The position numbers and the translations under genes were made by a program. From contig JBGTLW010000337.1 in NCBI GenBank assembly GCA_041743835.1, positions 1 through 9,216 of the forward strand: DNA of 9,216 nucleotides, in the 5' to 3' direction. The notes under the pieces are model-generated. The model was not told the origin of the DNA, did not search any database, and was given only the letters and a program-made list of their open reading frames with translations. Each line of letters opens with the position of its first letter. Positions within the stretch are counted from its first letter, which is position 1. The stretch is from JBGTLW01 sp041743835. Lineage in GTDB: Bacteria > Planctomycetota > Phycisphaerae > Phycisphaerales > Phycisphaeraceae. Shown here piece after piece: positions 6,343-9,216 of the stretch.

Positions 6343-6747
6343 TTATCCTTCAATCGGTGGTGAACCATCTGGATCGGTTTTGGGCTCTGCGGGCTGCGAG
6401 CGGATGGTGCGCTCGATGCCTTCTCGGATCGCGTCTTCGACGATCGCCTGTTTCTTGATCGTTTTGTCCAGCTCAAACTGCAGGTGCGGGACGGTTCGCA
6501 ACGCCACCAGCTTCTTGACCCGGCCGTGGATGTGAACCGTCGCGGCACGCAGCCCGGCGAGCGTACGCTTCTCGTACTTCTCCGGCATCACGGTGACATA
6601 CACGTCGGCCCTGCGGAAATCAGCCGTGATGCTCACGCGTGTGATGCCCACCAGCCCCTGGATGCGCGGGTCCGAAAGCTCGCGCTGCAGCACCTGTGCG
6701 ATCGCACGGTGCATCAGCGATTGGGCTTGTTCGGTGCGGTGGCTCAT
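6343..6747 (-). CDS. rbfA: Ribosome-binding factor A
   Basis: A 134-residue single KH-like-domain protein that binds the 30S subunit and helps mature the 3' and 5' ends of 16S rRNA late in assembly; loss in other bacteria gives cold sensitivity. Family signatures are visible in order: RTEQAQSLMHRAIAQVLQRE at residues 4-23, SDPRIQGLVGITRVSITADF at 25-44, RRADVYVTVM at 45-54, and LRTVPHLQFELDKTIKKQ at about 83-100. A charged and proline-containing tail of about 25 residues follows the domain. The ATG at 6745-6747 gives the expected N-terminus, but no strong Shine-Dalgarno precedes it. It follows the DUF503 gene by 72 nt, and its end overlaps the ribosome binding site of the next gene. The infB - DUF503 - rbfA order matches that of many bacteria and supports the call. 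Confidence 0.93.
   Translation of the reverse strand: MSHRTEQAQSLMHRAIAQVLQRELSDPRIQGLVGITRVSITADFRRADVYVTVMPEKYEKRTLAGLRAATVHIHGRVKKLVALRTVPHLQFELDKTIKKQAIVEDAIREGIERTIRSQPAEPKTDPDGSPPIEG
6346..6351 (-). promoter_or_regulatory. Ribosome binding site of the HhH-GPD gene, inside rbfA
   Basis: GAAGGA forms the last two sense codons of rbfA and lies 9 nt before the GTG at 6336. It fixes the GTG start and implies translational coupling between rbfA and the downstream gene. Confidence 0.65.
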
Positions 6748-6819
6748 GGCTGGTTTCGTCTGAGTGAGGCCGGGGTGTTGTCGCGTCGTGCCGCGCTTGC
6801 GGTTGTGAGCCGGGCCGGT

Positions 6820-7110
6820 TTAGTGGCTCGGGATGAGGTCGATCTTGTGGTCCCCCAACTCGTAGCCCCGCCCGGGGTGGAGTTTGGTCACGATCCGGTC
6901 CAGCACGCTGCGGCAGTAGGTGGCGTCGCTGGCGACCAGCGCCACGCCCAGGACCGCCAGGGTGCAATTTTCCTGCGAAGCCACCTCCGCCACGGAGACC
7001 TGGTGCTCGCGGTGGAGCCGGTCCTTGACGCTGTGGACCACCCGCCGCTTGTCCTTGAGCGATTGGGCGTCGTGGATCCGCAACTCGATCTGTAGCACGC
7101 CGATGATCAT
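6820..7110 (-). CDS. ylxP: DUF503 (YlxP-family) protein
   Basis: A 96-residue protein of the DUF503 family, known in Bacillus as YlxP and found between infB and rbfA there as here. The N-terminal strand MIIGVLQIELRI, then SLKDKRRVVHSVKDRLHREH at residues 17-36, VSVAEVA at about 38-44, and a C-terminal helix with a basic end are typical. The length is normal for the family. Its function is not well established; the constant placement between an initiation factor and a ribosome-assembly factor suggests a part in translation or 30S maturation, which is inference. The ATG at 7108-7110 matches the family's N-terminus, although AAGGA is only 2 nt upstream, an unusually short spacing. It lies 55 nt after the infB stop. 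Confidence 0.88.
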   Translation of the reverse strand: MIIGVLQIELRIHDAQSLKDKRRVVHSVKDRLHREHQVSVAEVASQENCTLAVLGVALVASDATYCRSVLDRIVTKLHPGRGYELGDHKIDLIPSH

Positions 7111-7165
7111 GGTCCTTGGTGGGTCCGCTGCGCGTCACCCACGCATTCCCCCTACCGCCCCGGCT

Positions 7166-9216
7166 TTAGTCGAGCTTGCGTTTCACTTCGGTCACCTTGT
7201 AACACACGATGCGGTCGCCGGGCTTCAGGTCATCGAAGCCCTTGATGCGGATACCGCATTCGGTGCCCACGCGGACTTCCTTCGCTTCGTCCTTCACGCG
7301 GCGTAGCTGCTCGATCTCGCGGTTGTCGGTGGCGACCACGCCGTTGCGGATGACGCGGACCTTGTTGCCGGTACGGATCGCGCCGTCGGCCACGAGGCAC
7401 CCGGCGATGTTGCCCACCTTGCCGATCTTGAACACCTGCTTGACCTCGGCGGAACCGATCTCCTCTTCCTTGGTCTCGGGGGCCAGCATGCCTTCGAGGC
7501 CGGCCTTGATCTCGTCGGTCAGGTCGTAGATCACGCGGTACATGCGGATCTCCACATCCCGCTGTTCGGCGATCTCACGGACCGCCGGCGTGCAGCCGAC
7601 GTGGAACCCGACGACGATCGCGTCCGACGCATCCGCCAGCAACACGTCCGACTCGGTCACACCACCCACCGCCGAGTGCAGCACCTTCACCGCCACCTCG
7701 TCGTTGCCCATCTCAGACAGCGACTTGTTGAGCGTCTCGATCGAGCCCTGCACGTCGGCCTTGAGCACGACACGCAGCTCCTTGACCGTCCCGGCCTTCA
7801 CCGCGTCGGCGAAGTTGTCCAGCGTCACACGCGAGCGGTTGGCGAGCATCTGCTCACGCTCGGCATCGCGGTACTGCTGGGCGACTTCCTCAGCCTTCTT
7901 GAGCGAGTCGGTCACAAAGAACTTATCGCCGGCATCGGGCACCTGGTCGATGCCCGACAATTCCAGCGGTGTCGCGGGGCCGGCCTCACGGATGGACGCT
8001 TTGCGGTCGTCGGTCATGTCGCGGACGCGGCCGTAGGCCCGGCCGGTCACGATGAAGTCGCCGATCTTGATCTGCCCGTCCTGCACCAGCACCCGCGCCA
8101 CGGGGCCGCGGCCCGACTGCATCTCCGCCTCGATGACCGTCCCGCGGGCCATGCCGCCAAAGTCGGCGGTCATCTCCATCAGGTCGGCCTGTAGGTCGAG
8201 GATCTCCAGCAGGTCGGTAACGCCTTCGCCGGTCTCCGCAGAGGTTTTGACCACTTCGGTTTCGCCGCCCCATGCGGTGGGGTTGAGGCCGTGCTCGGCG
8301 AGTTGGCCGTAGATCTTGCGGACGTTGTCCTCGGTCGCCTGCGGCAGGTCGGACTTGTTCAACGCGACGATGATCGGCACGCCCGCGGCCTTGGCGTGGT
8401 TGATCGACTCGATGGTCTGGGGCATCACGCCGTCGTCCGCCGCCACCACCAGCACGATCACGTCCGTCATCTTCGCGCCGCGGGCACGCATCGAGGTGAA
8501 GGCCGCGTGACCCGGGGTGTCCAGGAAAACAACGGTTTTCTGCTTGCCGTCGGAGCCTTCGATGGTGACGCGGTACGCCCCGACGTGCTGTGTGATGCCG
8601 CCCGCCTCGTGGCTGGCGACGTCGGCCTTGCGGATGCGGTCCAGCAGCGAGGTCTTGCCGTGGTCCACGTGACCGAGCACCGTGACCACCGGCGGCCGGG
8701 GACGGACATCCACCGCCACGCGATCCGCAAACTCCTTCTCGACCTTCTGCTCCGCGGTCTCCATCTCCTTGACGACCAGATCGATGTTGTACTCCAGCGC
8801 GACTTCCATCGCCGCTTCGGTACCGATCGCCGAGTTGATGTTCGCCATCACCCCCTTCTTGGTGAAGAGGTACTTGATGACCTGATTGGTCTTGATGCCC
8901 GTCGCTGCGGAGAGGCTCTTGATCGTGATCGGCTCGGAGACCTCGACCTTGCCACCCACCTGCGCGGGGGTTGTGGCGATCGCTCCGCCAGCCTCTCGCT
9001 TACGCATGTCCAGTCGGCGCTTCTTGACGAAGCCGGACGCGCCCTTGAGGCGGTTGTCCAGTTCGTCCAGGTCGGCTTGCGAGAGCCTGGTCGGGCCGGT
9101 GGGGAGTTGCGCGTCGGCGGATCGTCCTCGGCGTGACGAGAGTGTGCGTCGCTTGCGGTTGGCACTGGCGTCGCTGCCTGGGCCGTTGCCGTCGCCCCCC
9201 GAACCGCCGCCGCCGG
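7166..9216 (-). CDS. infB: Translation initiation factor IF-2 (N-terminus beyond window)
   Basis: GTPase that places initiator fMet-tRNA on the 30S subunit and promotes 70S joining. The frame runs without a stop to the right edge, giving 683 visible codons, so the ATG at 9005-9007 is internal. In visible-fragment numbering: a Gly-rich linker at about 1-20; a basic segment (NRKRRTLSSRRGR); an IF2_N-type domain at about 90-150 (ITIKSLSAATGIKTNQVIKY); G1 GHVDHGKT at 181-188 (8651-8674); the GGITQH switch at about 206-211; G3 DTPGH at 232-236; G4 NKSD at 286-289; and a G5 TSAETGEG. Domain II follows (GRGPVARVLVQDGQIKIGD), then the helical domain III and the tRNA-binding C-terminal domain ending GFDDLKPGDRIVCYKVTEVK. 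All GTPase motifs are intact. It heads the visible translation cluster. Confidence 0.97.
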   Translation of the reverse strand, partial: GGGGSGGDGNGPGSDASANRKRRTLSSRRGRSADAQLPTGPTRLSQADLDELDNRLKGASGFVKKRRLDMRKREAGGAIATTPAQVGGKVEVSEPITIKSLSAATGIKTNQVIKYLFTKKGVMANINSAIGTEAAMEVALEYNIDLVVKEMETAEQKVEKEFADRVAVDVRPRPPVVTVLGHVDHGKTSLLDRIRKADVASHEAGGITQHVGAYRVTIEGSDGKQKTVVFLDTPGHAAFTSMRARGAKMTDVIVLVVAADDGVMPQTIESINHAKAAGVPIIVALNKSDLPQATEDNVRKIYGQLAEHGLNPTAWGGETEVVKTSAETGEGVTDLLEILDLQADLMEMTADFGGMARGTVIEAEMQSGRGPVARVLVQDGQIKIGDFIVTGRAYGRVRDMTDDRKASIREAGPATPLELSGIDQVPDAGDKFFVTDSLKKAEEVAQQYRDAEREQMLANRSRVTLDNFADAVKAGTVKELRVVLKADVQGSIETLNKSLSEMGNDEVAVKVLHSAVGGVTESDVLLADASDAIVVGFHVGCTPAVREIAEQRDVEIRMYRVIYDLTDEIKAGLEGMLAPETKEEEIGSAEVKQVFKIGKVGNIAGCLVADGAIRTGNKVRVIRNGVVATDNREIEQLRRVKDEAKEVRVGTECGIRIKGFDDLKPGDRIVCYKVTEVKRKLD

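Noticed and set aside
7166..9007. infB starting at the ATG at 9007
   Set aside because: The same frame continues without a stop to the window edge and encodes plausible IF-2 N-terminal sequence, so this Met is internal.
8291..9136. Plus-strand open frame of 281 codons
   Set aside because: Antisense to the IF-2 GTPase region; His/Arg/Val-rich shadow composition.

Overview
This is a GC-rich bacterial chromosome segment in which every supported gene lies on the minus strand, so transcription runs from the right edge to the left edge. In order of transcription the genes are: infB (5' end cut by the right edge), a DUF503/YlxP-family gene, rbfA, an endonuclease III/MutY-like HhH-GPD protein, hisG, a large exported TPR protein, and gyrB (3' end cut by the left edge). 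The GC-rich coding style, the GyrB and IF-2 sequence flavour and this gene order suggest a planctomycete, perhaps of the Phycisphaerae. That placement is an inference from general familiarity, not a search result.

Region 1 (about 6343-9216) is the translation cluster infB - DUF503 - rbfA. This order is widely conserved; in Bacillus it is infB-ylxP-rbfA. IF-2 carries initiator tRNA to the ribosome and RbfA matures the 30S subunit, so the pair joins initiation to ribosome assembly. The next gene is an HhH-GPD protein (5503-6336) and not the truB that often follows rbfA. It starts at GTG, 6 nt after the rbfA stop, and its Shine-Dalgarno lies inside the last rbfA codons, so the two are probably translationally coupled.

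Region 2 (4534-5421) is hisG, encoding the first enzyme of histidine synthesis in its long, ACT-like-domain form. It stands apart from any visible his operon. An 81-nt gap holding a perfect 7-bp inverted repeat precedes it, and two short inverted repeats follow its stop.

Region 3 (1493-4348) encodes a 951-residue, signal-peptide-bearing, cysteine-free TPR protein of unknown specific role. Region 4 (1-1288) is the 5' half of gyrB. It is preceded by a 204-nt spacer with an extended -10 promoter candidate, a roughly 47-nt imperfect hairpin at the predicted 5' end of the mRNA, and a 12-bp palindrome over the Shine-Dalgarno.

Most of the window is housekeeping. I saw no mobile element, CRISPR array, tRNA, rRNA or clear sign of horizontal transfer. 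The most unusual item is the HhH-GPD protein. It has a MutY-like Tyr where endonuclease III has its catalytic Lys, no iron-sulfur cysteines, no obvious MutY catalytic Glu, and a histone H1-like basic tail.
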